Shown: positions 35,400 through 45,849 of the stretch, piece by piece
Layout of the letters: each line of letters starts with the position of its first letter
Numbering within the stretch: position 1 is the stretch's first letter
Assembly (NCBI GenBank): GCA_015680685.1
Contig: MNCI01035277.1
Span: 264,919 to 328,918 of the forward strand
Direction: 5' to 3'
Source: Gnetum montanum
Taxonomy: Eukaryota; Streptophyta; Gnetopsida; Gnetales; Gnetaceae
Length of the DNA stretch: 64,000 nucleotides
Position numbers and translations under genes: made by a program
The notes under the pieces: generated by a model
Databases searched by the model: none
What the model was told of the DNA's origin: nothing
The model's input: the letters and a program-made list of their open reading frames with translations, nothing else

Positions 35400-36190
35400 C
35401 AGTTGTAGTTTAAGGCCTTCTCGGGCCATGAGAGAACATGTAGGCTAGTACAATACAAACGAACATGACATATGCACCACACAAGAATGTGAAGAGTGTG
35501 CAAAGATTTGGCTTGTTTTTGGCCTCAGGGGTGCTTTGATTGTGTGGTTGTCTCCTAACCGAATGTGGTTTTGGAAGCGTTTTAGGCTTAGGCTCCACAA
35601 GGAGGCTTATGGTTTTCGCCACTCGTTTGGGTGTTTTAACTCTAAATACTATGTTGGTTGCCACTTGTCTGGGCATTTTAGCTCTAGGTGTTGCATTTGT
35701 TACCATGTGTGTTGCTTCCAAAGGCTCCTCTTTCAAGACTTGTGACATGTCTATGTTGTGCTCAACTTGAAAGGGAGTGTTATCGCCATATATAATGACT
35801 TGTCCACCTTCGTATGGAAGACGGATTTCTTGATGTATCGGTGAGGAAACAGCTCATTGTTGTGCTAGCCAAGGTCTACCAAGAATCCTGTTGAAACTAG
35901 GCATCTCTTCTATAACAGTGAATTCTGCGCTAGTGGGGAATTGTTCTCCTACCACAAAGGCTAAGTTGATTGTGCCCTTAACTATGACACGTGATCCGTT
36001 GAACGATTTTAAACATGTGGTTTCCATTGGCATGATCTCATCTGCCATGCCTAGTTTGTCGATGACAGAGTGTAGAACTACATTTGTTGTCGCGCCATCA
36101 TCAATGTGCACTCTGCCAATGGTACATTGCCCAACACGTATGCTAATCGATAATGAAGCTATTGTTGACTTCCCCTCATACAGGGTTTTT
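35400..36190 (-). pseudogene. G aspartic protease with C-terminal hydrophobic segment
   Basis: Tat-type protease in minus sense. It has ISIRVGQCTIGRVHIDDGAT near 36085-36150, the active site reading I-D-D-G, then ILGRPWLAQQ at about 35854-35885 and, after one stop, SPIHQEIRLPYEGGQVI. The frame 35410-35748 then runs through a basic, Pro-rich stretch into a hydrophobic run of about 20 residues (LFTFLCGAYVMFVCIVLAYM, near 35425-35490), a plausible membrane segment, ending GPRRP-stop. RT does not follow, because that part of G is deleted. Upstream, homology to F protease is lost around 36190. Confidence 0.75.
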
Positions 36191-36229
36191 TTCTCTAGTT
36201 TCTAAGTGTCTCTGGTTCTTTTCTTTTTT

Positions 36230-36985
36230 TTTTGTCTTCGGTTTGCCCAAAGTTGCCAACCTCAATCTAGTGAAAAATTGGGATTTTTATGAGGTTTTTG
36301 GGCGTTGGATTCGGATCTGGAAGGGTATGAGTGGCCGTCGGTGAGAGGATTTCAGGTTGGATGACATGTAGCTGCATTGTCCAAGTGCATAGAAAATTAC
36401 AATTGTATAGCATGCTGCATGCCAGCGTGCTGCATGCCAGTGTGCTGCATGCCAGCGTATAGGATGCCCGCGTGCTACATGCCAGCGTACAAGATGCCAG
36501 CGTGCTGCATGCCAGCGTACAAGATGCCAGCGTGTTGCATGCCAGCGTACAGGATGCCAGCATGCTGCATGCTGGCGTACAAGCATGAAAGTCCATCATT
36601 TGGAGCCCAAAAATTGAATTTCAAGTGCCTAAGAGCTGTTGGGGACCCTTGGAAAAGGTCATGGGGGGTCCAGACGCTCAGTTCTGGCATGTTTCGACTC
36701 ATTTTTGGGGCCCAAAAGTTTTTGTACGCTAGCTGCATGCTGGGCGTGTAGGCCTGTGGCAAGAAATATACTTAGTCAAAACTAAGTGTTTTGAGTTTGA
36801 AACTTACAGTTCTTGTTGCCAGATGTTGTTGTAGTCTCCAATGGATCTCAGGGAACTTTTACTTGCTTGATTCAACTCCGTTTGATGTTGTATTTGAGGC
36901 TTTCAAACTTGATCATGCTGAGGACCAACATGACTTAGCTCAATTTCTATCTACAAGTGTTAGCCAAAATTTTTGTGGTGTTTCA
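36230..36985 (-). repeat. G 5' LTR, truncated
   Basis: The distal end is certain: 36588-36985 matches 33440-33843 and ends GTGTTTCA. The inner boundary is not placed, because the equivalent part of the other LTR lies in the N gap. The primer site, gag and the first part of the LTR are missing. A T-rich tract lies at 36212-36235. Confidence 0.6.
36410..36587. repeat. 15-bp minisatellite (GCATGCCAGCGTGCT type)
   Basis: About eleven units of 15 bases, GCATGCCAGCGTGCT alternating with GATGCCAGCGTACAA variants. Because 15 is a multiple of three, all frames stay open, giving Cys-Met-Pro-Ala or Trp-His-Ala-Arg repeats. These are translation artefacts. Confidence 0.9.
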
Positions 36986-36990
36986 ACGTT
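36986..36990. repeat. TSD of element G, right copy (ACGTT)
   Basis: Follows the terminal TTTCA of the G LTR and matches 31955-31959. Confidence 0.82.
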
Positions 36991-37754
36991 GTCTGCTAAG
37001 TAGGTTGTCACACTGCACCCATGATTTTTGATTCCTTCCTGCTTCTTACACATTTGGGCTTTGGGTTTTGGGGCTTGGAAGGTGGCCTACTGTGGGTAGG
37101 GACCACCGTCGCTCTCGTTGCCACCACAGCCACTATGCCACAACCAAGGAGGAAGTGTGCACCATGGATCTTGCTTTCTTTTCTTTTTTTCTTTTTCTTA
37201 GCATTAAGGGTTTGAGGGCATCCTGCACTGCTAGGCAAGGATTTTGGCAAGTGTTTCTTAGCATTCAGTACTGTAGGATGGGACGAGGTTTTCTGTAACA
37301 CCTTGCATCGCGAGATGGAACAAGGATTTTACATGTACCACTAGCATAGTGCATTATGAGGATTTTGGATGCCCTATGTCCCATTTCGTGTAACAAGGAT
37401 TTCCTGTGTGTCTCGTGCCGCAAGATGGGGCAAAGGTTCCATGAACATTCCACGCTACAATGCAAGACAAAAGCTTTTCTCAAGTCCCATGTCGTGGGAC
37501 AGGACTTGGCTGAGGTAGTGAAGAGTCATGGTCGTGAAGCTTTGGGCATCCTTAAGATTGTGACAAAAGGTTAGAAAAATTTTGGCACCGCTACGTTTAA
37601 TACTTGAAAAATTTTGCACATTCTACCGTTGTCACGCTCCTTGAAAGCATGATTAGCACTAGAAAATTTTTTCACATTTTTTGGTAGTTATTTTACGATT
37701 ATTTTTTTGGGTTACAAAAAAAATTTGGTAGTTATTTTATAGTTACAAAAAAAT
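36991..37754. other. Interval between G and the Penelope-like unit
   Basis: No coding domain seen. It contains repeated short phrases such as GATGGGACAAGG and CATGTCGTGGGAC and, from 37570, TTAGAAAAATTTTGGC and GTCACGCTCC phrases typical of the F-type LTRs. It may be the other half of the LTR-like segment at 31488-31954, split by G. Confidence 0.4.
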
Positions 37755-37970
37755 TTTGGGTTATAAAAATTTGTAGGTTACAAAAAATGTTACTTTGGAT
37801 CTTGTGCGGGTAACAGAAAAGTAGAGGAAGTAGAGAAGAAAAAAAGAAGCTCAAATTGACATTAACCAAGCAAAGCTAAAACACAAAACATTTTAGGATT
37901 CTCAACCCTCTTTAATATGTCTTAAGCTCACAAAAGGCAAATTCAAGAACATAAGTGCTAAATTTAAATT
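37755..37970 (+). repeat. Left inverted repeat of H
   Basis: It includes TTGGATCTTGTGCGGGTAAC (about 37795-37813), AAGCTCAAATTGACATTAAC (about 37850-37870), then CAAGCAAAGCTAAAACACAA, and ends at the palindrome AATTTAAATT (37961-37970). The reverse complement of 41060-41310 follows it closely, with about 10% differences in the central 120 bases by eye. Confidence 0.85.
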
Positions 37971-38199
37971 ATTCCAATGCAAGAATAATAGAATGCCTTG
38001 ACCCCCAAGTTTACAAAGAAACGGTGCATCAGAAGTGGGATTCTCTGTTTCGGAAATTTGGAGAATGGCTAAAAGATTGTGACATCATTCCCCCAAAATT
38101 TTCCCTACGATGAAACCTGCAACAAAATGGTCAAAAAAGGCAAAATCACAGAATGCAGATGGACTGTAATTTTTTCTAGTAGCAGTAGGCATCAGATTC

Positions 38200-38870
38200 T
38201 CAACCTAACCCCAATCTGCTGCAACAACCTCAGTCTTCTTCACAGCAAAAATAACCAAAACAGCAAAATTTTTCTTAGCAATAGCATTAGTTAAATCATA
38301 AAAACCAGCAACCTCAACAACGGCAGCAGTCAAACCCTAGCGCCACCACACAGCAAGCAAATCATGGTGACAAATCTGTTGCACGACAAGCAAATCACGA
38401 TGACAAATTTGCAACCTATGGGTGTTCATCTGCAAATCATAGTGGTGGTTTTTCTAGCCTTGATTTTTGTCAAGGCCAGAAAAACCCATCTTTCGACGAT
38501 GGGTTTAGCCGCAACGATGGAAACAGCTTTAGGCATGTAAACAACCATGGCTTTAGGCATGCAAACGACTCTAGTCGTAGAGGTGAAGATGGCAGGGTCA
38601 ACAGTTTTAACCTAAGAACTGACGATTCGTATCAATTTTGCAGCAGTTTTGATTTTAATTTTAGTTCAAACAAAGATGTAAACCAAGGTTTAAAAAATTT
38701 TGGTGTTGTAAATGGAGGGGTTAATGAGAATTTAAACTTGAAGTGCCTAGCCTGTACCACTTCACTATGGGCTGGGTCCAGCCCCACCCCCAAACTCAAA
38801 ATCAAAACCCTTCAAACACATCTCTTATTCATCCACCCCCTTCAACCACTCCCTTTACGATGACCTTGAA
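38200..38870 (+). pseudogene. H upstream low-complexity ORF
   Basis: A + strand reading starts Gln/Pro-rich (QQPQQRQQSNPS near 38310) and continues with Asn, Ser, Gly, Phe and His repeats (FRHVNNHGFRHAND near 38530-38570). It stays open for about 170 codons to a stop near 38860. There is no recognised domain. Its place before the RT suggests an N-terminal region of the H protein or an ORF1-like product, separated from the RT by frameshifts. Confidence 0.4.
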
Positions 38871-39149
38871 CTCCACTCTAGTTCCCTTTGAGCCGTTGCC
38901 TTTAGTCTTTGCCCCAAACAACCCTTTGCCAAATCCTTCTTCTGTGTTATTTGTGTCACTACCCGAACACTCCATCCCCCGTGTGTTATTTGTGTCACTA
39001 CCCGAACACTCCACCCCCCGAATTTTGCACCGCTCATCCACAACTCACTATGATTATGCTTAAATTTTTGGTTGCCTACCATCAACCAAACTGTGTACAT
39101 ACATTTGCTTTTTACACATAAAATAGTTCACGAAATTGAAAATCACATC

Positions 39150-41019
39150 TGTAACTTTGTGATCTATAACTTTTCATTGCACACTCTTTCAGCAAATGAC
39201 ACTAAAATTTTGAGTTATGAACTTAAATTCATTCCTTGACCACTCCCCATGGATCGAAACTCCATCCTCAAAGAATTCACCACTTTTTCCTAGCTTCTTC
39301 GACTTTAGAATTTCCTTAAAAATAAACCTGAAGATATTCTTTTATCTTCTCCATTTATTATGGCAACTCAAGTTGCTAAAATGAAACTCCGTCAATGTAA
39401 TAATTGGAATCCTCTAATTAGGAGTTTCAATCCTGAGCTTGAAAATTGCATTCGCAATTGCCTTACTTCTCTTGAAGCTGCACTCTCCTCTATTGATTTC
39501 AACTACCAACAAATGCTCTTGCTCGTTCTCTTCTTAAAGCACTTCGAAAATTTCAAAAAAACATAAACATTGTCATTCGGCCCGTGGATAAAAATCTTGG
39601 AGTTTATGTTCTGGATTCCTCCTAGTAACTAAGAAGCTCTTCGATTTAGATATTTATTTGCTTATGGACTCTATTCCATGGGATGATGTTCATCGTCAAT
39701 TGTTTTCCATCATCAACCATTTCCCATAGGTTTTCAAAAATTTTAAGGATCCATTGCTTAAATTCAAGGCTTCCAAACCTTGTAATTTTTATTTAATTCC
39801 TAAAATTCATAAACTTGTAATGGTTGGCCGCCCAATTTGTTCCTACACGGGTTATGTGCTTGAACCTACCTCTCGCCTCCTCCATTATTTGTTGTTTCCC
39901 ATCCTTTGTTCCCAACCATATCACCTTCAGGATTCATCTGCCCTGATCCCTGATCTCCATTCAAGAGTTCTACTTATTAACATACTTTTGTTTACATTTT
40001 ATGTAGAATCTCTTTACCCCAGTATCCCTACAAATTATGGCATTACTACCCTTAAAGATATGGTTGAAACATATTTTTCTGCAAATCCATTCCCCTTGTA
40101 GGATCTTTACAGCAATGTCATTCTAGAGCTCGTTTCATTAGTGCTTCGTAAGCACTACTTAGAATTCAACAGAGTATAATATAAATAGATCAGAGGCATC
40201 GCAATGGGTAGCAATTTTTCCATTGTCTATGCTTGCCTTTTTCTGTGTCATCTTGAAAGACAAGTTTTTGATACTCCTGATTCTCAAAATCTTTTGTATT
40301 TCAAAAGATTCATCGATGATGCTTTTGGTATCTGGAATGGCTCTGAAGATTCTCTTTCTCTCCTTCTCTCCTGATATGGTAATGTTTATCCATCAATCAA
40401 CATGATCCCCATCATTTTTGATTATGCAGTTAATATTTTGGATGTTACTTTCTTCAAGGTTCCTCATTTTGTTAACATCGGTATCCTTTCTACCAAGTGT
40501 TATCAGAAACCCTTGAATGCATACTAGTATATCCCTTTCTCCTCATGGTATCCGTTCCATCAGAAGAAAGCATTCATCATTGCAGAACTTAAAAGATTCC
40601 TCATCAGGGAATCATGTCTTAGCGATCTTCAACAAATTCGATAGCAACTCTTTCGACGACTTCATGTTTAAGGGTATCCTTCTTGCCTACTGGTTAAATG
40701 TTTCAATCTTGTTCCTACTACTTCTCATCGATCACTTCTGGTTAAACTTCATCAAAGTAATGACGTTTGTGTTAAGAGATGGACCCCTCTCATCTTCACA
40801 TTGGATTTCAATACTTCTACTAAATCCTTGAACATGAGGGCCCTCCTAAACCCTATACTTGTTCAGCTTCACCAAAATGATCTAACTCTTCATAACGTCA
40901 TTCCAGATGTGGTTGCTTCCTGGCAAAATCTAAAAAAGCTGTGTTCACTCATCGTTACAAACAGATTCAAGTGCTTCGTCCCACCTCCACTTCGGCCTAA
41001 ACAAGTGGGGCCCAGTTAA
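39150..41019 (+). pseudogene. Penelope-like reverse transcriptase
   Basis: The N-terminal motif NFSLHTLSANDTKILSYELK with FIP (39150-39230) matches the conserved L-S-x-G-LKFIP entry of Penelope-type RTs. IVIRPVDKNLGVYVLD follows near 39565-39615. The frame from 39754 has YLIPKIHK (39790-39813) and GRPICSYTG. Motif A reads Y-VESLYPSIP, with Tyr (40000-40002) in place of the catalytic Asp. Motif C is RFIDDAF with both Asp intact (40315-40320). Later blocks are ILDVTFFK and the YQKPLNAY-type motif (40430-40525), then a C-terminal VVASWQNLKKL (about 40910-40945). At least five frame changes occur. No endonuclease follows the C terminus. Confidence 0.7.
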
Positions 41020-41059
41020 ATTTTAAAGGTCTTCAAATTTAAATTTCTTAAGCTGGGAC

Positions 41060-41310
41060 AATTTAAATTTAGCACTTGTGCTCTTAACTTTGCCTTTGTA
41101 AGCTTAAGACATACTAAAGAAGGGGTGAGAATCCCCGAAAATGTTTTGTGTTTTAGCTTTGCTTGGTTAATGTCAATTTGAGCTTCTTTAATTTCTATTC
41201 TTTATTTTCTATTCTTTTTCCTCTTCTGCTTTCTTACTCCGTATTTTTGTTAGCTGCACAAGATCAAACCAAAATTTTTTATAACACAAAATTTTTTGTG
41301 ACCAACATTT
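41060..41310 (-). repeat. Right inverted repeat of H
   Basis: Reverse complement partner of 37755-37970. It starts at the AATTTAAATTT palindrome, contains GTTAATGTCAATTTGAGCTT (about 41165-41186) and TAGCTGCACAAGATCAAACC (41251-41270). Confidence 0.85.
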
Positions 41311-41689
41311 GAAAAATTTTGTGCGACTTTATTACCAATAACTCTATAGGTGTCATGCTCTCTGGCAACGTGACCAATACTTGGAAAAAATTTTAAATTT
41401 TTTGCTAGTTATTCCATAGTCATCACGCTCTATGTGAGCGTGACAAACACTTAGAAAAAATTTTGCTTGGAAAGTGTCACGCTCTGTGGGAAGCATGACC
41501 AACAGTTAGAAATTTTTTGAGTTTTTTTTTATAATATTGTAACATTCAAAATACTCGTAAGAGTTTTTTGTTTTCTTTACTTTATGTTATTTTATGCATC
41601 GTTTGTCTGTTACTTTTGTTGTTTTTGTTACCCTTTTCCAATACTGATGCTTTAGTTACTGTGGCATTGCAGGGTCCTACTGAAACCTA
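41311..41689. other. Interval with F-LTR-like phrases
   Basis: GTCACGCTCT and CACTTAGAAAAAATTTTGC phrases, in the same orientation as the F LTRs, run to about 41520. AT-rich sequence follows and then a splice-acceptor-like TGTGGCATTGCAG at about 41660-41672 before the phosphatase-like reading. Confidence 0.4.
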
Positions 41690-42130
41690 CTCTTATCGTG
41701 GTTGAATTGGTGGGGATCCTGTGTTGTATGAGTGATCCTATGCTAAATGTTCCTAGACCACATGTGTGCATAGGATACCAAGCTGTTTGGTTTCAAGAGG
41801 GTGCACAGGAATTCTTAGAATTCCTACTTCACCACTTCAGTGTGATCATATGGTCACATTTTTCCACTAAAGTAGCAGGTGTCTTAGTCAAAACGTTGTT
41901 GCCTAGAGCAAACCAAGGCATCTTAAAATTCATGTCAAATGAACCTACTAAAGGCAAAGGGGCAAGGAGCTCGAGCCAGCACCCAAGAGGCCTTAAGCTA
42001 TTATCTTGGATCTAGGAGATACCCGAGTTCCAATGCTACTATAAGTACAACACTATATTCCTTGCATGTCGTGTGCACATGGCCTTCTAGAACCCACCTA
42101 GGATAGTTTATTGTGCCAGAGGATGAGCCC
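41690..42130 (+). pseudogene. FCP1/NLI-interacting-factor-like phosphatase fragment
   Basis: The + reading from 41698 resembles a HAD-type phosphatase with an FCP1 homology domain, which dephosphorylates Ser/Thr in nuclear proteins. It shows a first strand LVELVGILC where family members have a D-x-D motif (here ELVG, 41704-41715), then NVPRPHVC, then EGAQEFLEFLLHHFSVIIWS (about 41794-41853), like the R-P-x-x-x-E-F-L...F-x-x-x-VW-T core. After a stop at 42013 the same frame continues with YYKYNTIFLACRVHMAF and NPPRIV (to about 42110). Both catalytic Asp residues are lost. It is a captured or inserted host-gene fragment. Confidence 0.5.
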
Positions 42131-42559
42131 TATTGTAATTTTTTTTACCTATTATCTCATGACTTAGGATGCTTACTACCTCTTTGCCTATTTCCATATT
42201 TTCTATTAATGAAAATGACCTTCATGATGGAGAAGGGATATTAGCCTTGGTTCAAATAGCCCTGCAAGAGTTCTCATCCACTGAGAACACGCATGCTGCA
42301 TCATAGCGTAAATTAGGGTAGATATGAAAAATTTTCCTACTAGATACTCCAAATCGTATGTGAAGTGTTGGGATCTTGGCTGATTAAATGTTGAGTGGGC
42401 ATCTCAAATACCCAGTGTAGAAGAAGTTTCAGTCCCAATACTACCATTCCCCACACCATTTGTGCCACGTAAGTTGTATCACCTATTTATTTTCATGCAC
42501 TTTTGATTTTTACATTTTCATCACATTGCTGATTCTACTTTTGTTTTTTGCAACTACAG
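42131..42559 (+). other. Intron-like interval between phosphatase-like and next exon
   Basis: AT-rich sequence without a domain. It ends in TTTTGTTTTTTGCAACTACAG (42539-42559), a good plant 3' splice site, after which a reading frame opens. Confidence 0.4.
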
Positions 42560-45250
42560 CCAAGTCTAGAAAGGTCACAATGATTATCTCAGGATGCACT
42601 GAGGCCAATCTTCTTTTCAAGTATGGCAAGGTTGACAGTTTGTAGCGTTAGTTGTGCCACAAGGCCCCAGCAAGGGTAATCCAAAATCTTTAGTAGGCTA
42701 GGCTCTTAGAACTATTCTTGGCCATAAACCCAAACATCTCGATAGTAGAGATGATTGCCCTTGTCAACTCTTTTACAAAGAGTGTTGACTGTCTCTGCAC
42801 ATGAGTTCACAATATGTGAGTGGTCTTTGAGATCACGGACAACCTCTTTTCAAATCTCTTTGGTGTCCCCTCTGAAGGTTTATCCATAGGTGAGAAGACT
42901 AATAAGGAGCTAAACCATAGAGGGGACACTGAAGAGTGGCTAGGCACTAAGAAAGGTCGTAAGGGTATACCCATGAAGCAAGTAAAATTGTTGGTGGTCC
43001 AACACCTCTATCCCATCTTCCAGGCTCGTGCATTTCCTAAGCTTCTTTTTCAAGGAAAGGTCCTTGGGGTAGAGCAGGCTTGAGTTATGAGGGATGTGAT
43101 AAAGGAAGGAACATAATATAATTGAGCCAAATACCTTACTAATGGCCTGCGAGCAGAAATAATCAAACTTTGTGGCAACCTCGAGGCATGCTCTCATGTA
43201 CATTTTTCCTTCTTTGTAATGCTCCTAGGAAGGTTTGCGAAATTCCTAGTGGTCCATGAAAACGGGCTATGGATGGTGCAAGATCATACCCAGATATCCA
43301 AACCATGGATTCACCATTTATTCTATATGACATGATCACAGAACCCCCTAGAGGCTATTGGTGAGTCCTTTTCAGTAACCACCAAGGACCACACAGGGCC
43401 ATCCTACTGTGTGTGATAGTGCTAGAGAGGCTCCTCCCACCAACATAGGCAACATAGTGAGGGGACAAGACTCATCGTTGAGACGGTGAGATCGAAGATG
43501 TAGATCAAGAAGTCTAGCCCTGCGGAGAAGCTTATGCATGAAATTGAGAAAAGGGGTAAGAAGCTATGATTCAGACTTAACTATGCATGATCAAAGTTTG
43601 CCAGTAAGTATACATTACTTAGTATATTCCACCCCCACCCCCTTTTTATATATATAGATTTTTTTTTGTTAAATGCTCTAACTTAGGTATCTGAAACATA
43701 AGCAAGGAGGCCCCTGTTGTAGAAGAGGAGCCCTTAGAGGAGGATGTCCCTCAGCCCGAGGGACACATGGTAGATGAAGATGTTGCCAAAGTTTTGTGGC
43801 AGCTTGAAGAGGAGGGGATGCAATTAGAGAACAGTGAGTTTGATCATTTGTTTGAAGGCGTGTAGATGGGCGATCCCCCTACTTTCACCCTTGAGGGTTT
43901 GTTGGGTAGGAGTTTTGCACTACCATTTTCATTATGCTCTTCCTCTCCCTCTTCTCTCTCTTCTTCTTCTTCTTTCTTCTTTTTTTTATATCATTTTTAT
44001 ATTTTTATGTTTTTTTTTACAACCCTAACATGCTTTATCTTACAACAGGTGATGCTTCTGCTAAGCATCCCAAATCTACATCCACTTTCCACTCACAACT
44101 GTGGGTGGAAACTTCAGATAAATTTTCCTTCATGCAAGGCATGATGGATGACATGATCAACCACCTAAAATAGATAGATCCTAAGATAGGTATGTTTGCA
44201 TTGTTGTTTTTTTTTATTGCCTTTATCTTATGACTAATGGTTCCTATAATAGGCTCACAACTCAAGTGGGACTCGCAAAGAGGAGTCCAAGTTGATGTTG
44301 TACTTGAGTTCCCTCCTAAGGTAGAATAGGTGCCTCATCATATATATGATGAGGTAAGCAAGTGCGCACTACACTCGGCATGATCATTGTGGTAGTGTAA
44401 GTGCATGAATGAGGAGCTCTAGAAACAAGTACAAGAGCTCTAGGAGTAGAAGGTTAACCAGGCAGCTTAACTGGAAGATTTGCAATTGAGGTATGACTTC
44501 TTGGTAGCCCGCAACAAATTAGACAGTAGCTAGCATACAACTATGATTGACTATGCCAGGTATTGGTCAATCGTCAAGGGCAAGAATGAGCCTACTTGCA
44601 AGGTTATTGAGCAACACTTGTAGATGGACCTCTTGGCTCAGAAGAACCAAGACTAAAAGGACTACAGTGCCAAAGTATATGAGTGAGGATAGACTCAGAA
44701 GAACCACAAGTATCATTACAAGATGAAATGCACAACCTATCGTAAGTACAAGGATGAGTCTATGGAGCACCAATGTTGCAACATATTCCTTGACACCATC
44801 AATGCGATGTAGGCTTACAACATGTTTGTGAAACACCTGGTGTTTAGTGAGTCCTCAAAGAGGGAAATTGCTATTCCTTCCAAAGAGTTTACATCTACCA
44901 CATTTCCTCCAAGGCCGTCTGTGTGGACAACCATGGAGAAAGGGAAGACCCTTGCAGGCATTTATTTGGGAGAGGAGGATTGGACACACATGTCAGAGGA
45001 GGAGATCCTCCAACGCCTAGAGGCTGGCCTCAACAAGATGCCCCAAGACATGGATGTGGGCCCATCTCAGGTTGGTTAAATTTACTTTATTACTATCTAT
45101 TTCATAATAATTTCACATGTTATCCTCTTTATTGATTGGTTTATTATTTTTTCTTTGTTTTGCATTGGATCCAGGTGAAGACGCAGGACCCAACGGAGCA
45201 GTAAATAAAGATGGAGGTGAAGAGCCTCAACTTCCCATCATTAATATAAT
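42560..45250 (+). pseudogene. Multi-exon gene debris: IT-x-GVPSEG domain plus coiled coil
   Basis: Exon-like readings on the + strand are separated by intron-like tracts ending in AG. The first (42560-43420) has a segment VVFEITDNLFSNLFGVPSEG (about 42817-42876) and then IIKLCGNLEACSHVHFSFF. This recalls the N-terminal pattern of plant mobile-element ORFs in the env position. An intron-like tract (43600-43685) follows, then an acidic segment (43690-43865). A pyrimidine-rich interval ends in CTTACAACAG (44040-44049). A Lys/Glu/Gln-rich, coiled-coil-like stretch (44270-44820) and an acidic end with EEDWTHMSEEEILQRL (about 44970-45020) follow, with a further AG at 45175. Many stops. I cannot name the gene. 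Confidence 0.4.
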
Positions 45251-45849
45251 TTAAAACATTTGAAATGTAGCCCTTTTTTTGGGCAATTTTGTATCTTTTG
45301 ATGTTGATGTAATCTTGGACTATGTATTTTGTTTATGATTTAATGAAAGGCATGATATTTATTTTGTTTATGTCTTTATCTCTAGTGGTATCATTTTAAC
45401 TTGTATTTCAATTAATCTCACTTTATATTTTTTGTTGATGTAATTAGGCCCCTTGTGGGCCCCATGCGATAGTTTAAGGCCATTTTGGGCCATACTTCTT
45501 TTTACTTCTTTTTATATTTTGTTTGTTTGTTTGTTTCTTTTTTTTATAGCTAAACGAAAGCATAACTAATGCAAGAAGCAAACATAATGCAAACTAAAAC
45601 TATATAGATAAAAGGGGCTAAAAACAAGTTAGATGGGCAAGCAAGTTAGGGACATGCCCTAATCGCACAGATGTTTCTTAACCCGATGTGGGTTAGATGG
45701 TGTGTAAAGCTTAGAAGGCACTAGGCAGTACTCCCCTAGGCCATCATCTACCATCGAAAAAGGAAATTCTGCCCATAGAGCTTCCTCATGGAGATCACTC
45801 ATTTTGCTTGGTTCTTTGACCAAACAACATCAACTTTCATTGCAAATAG
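45251..45849. other. Interval between gene debris and F protease
   Basis: 45251-45420 is AT-rich, with AATGAAAGGCATGATATTTA, possibly the 3' end of the + strand unit. Near 45474 TAGTTTAAGGCCATTTTGGG matches the end of the protease spacer of G (35407), so element F sequence resumes about there. A T-rich tract lies at 45495-45550. Confidence 0.45.

Larger units (their letters stand above)
31960..36985 (-). mobile_element. Element G: internally deleted Tat-like LTR retrotransposon
   Basis: 5.0 kb between ACGTT duplications inside F. The left LTR is complete apart from an assembly gap. The interior has only the repeat spacer next to the 3' LTR and a protease segment. Gag, RT, both RNase H domains and integrase are absent. 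The right LTR is truncated at its inner side. The interior is homologous to F (25922-27730 and 45470-46420), so two deletions, one of protease-to-spacer and one of LTR-to-protease, explain the structure. Confidence 0.75.
37755..41310 (+). mobile_element. Element H: Penelope-like retroelement between inverted repeats
   Basis: A degraded + strand RT gene of Penelope type (39150-41019) with a Gln/Asn-rich upstream ORF (38200-38870), bounded by imperfect inverted repeats of 215-250 bases (37755-37970 and 41060-41310). No GIY-YIG endonuclease is visible before the closing repeat. It lies inside element F. The target duplication is not resolved, because the flanks are rich in similar AAATTTT phrases. 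Confidence 0.6.

Noticed and set aside
36267-36751. Repetitive Cys/Met/Pro/Ala and Trp/His/Arg ORFs on both strands, resembling a cysteine-rich peptide
   Set aside because: A 15-base tandem repeat keeps all frames open; coding in both strands at once is an artefact.
37561-41520. Longer inverted repeats of H, extending to 37561 and 41520
   Set aside because: The outer parts share AAATTTT-type phrases that are near-palindromic, and the GTCACGCTC/TTAGAAAAATTTT phrases are in the same, not inverted, orientation; only 37755-37970 and 41060-41310 pair convincingly.
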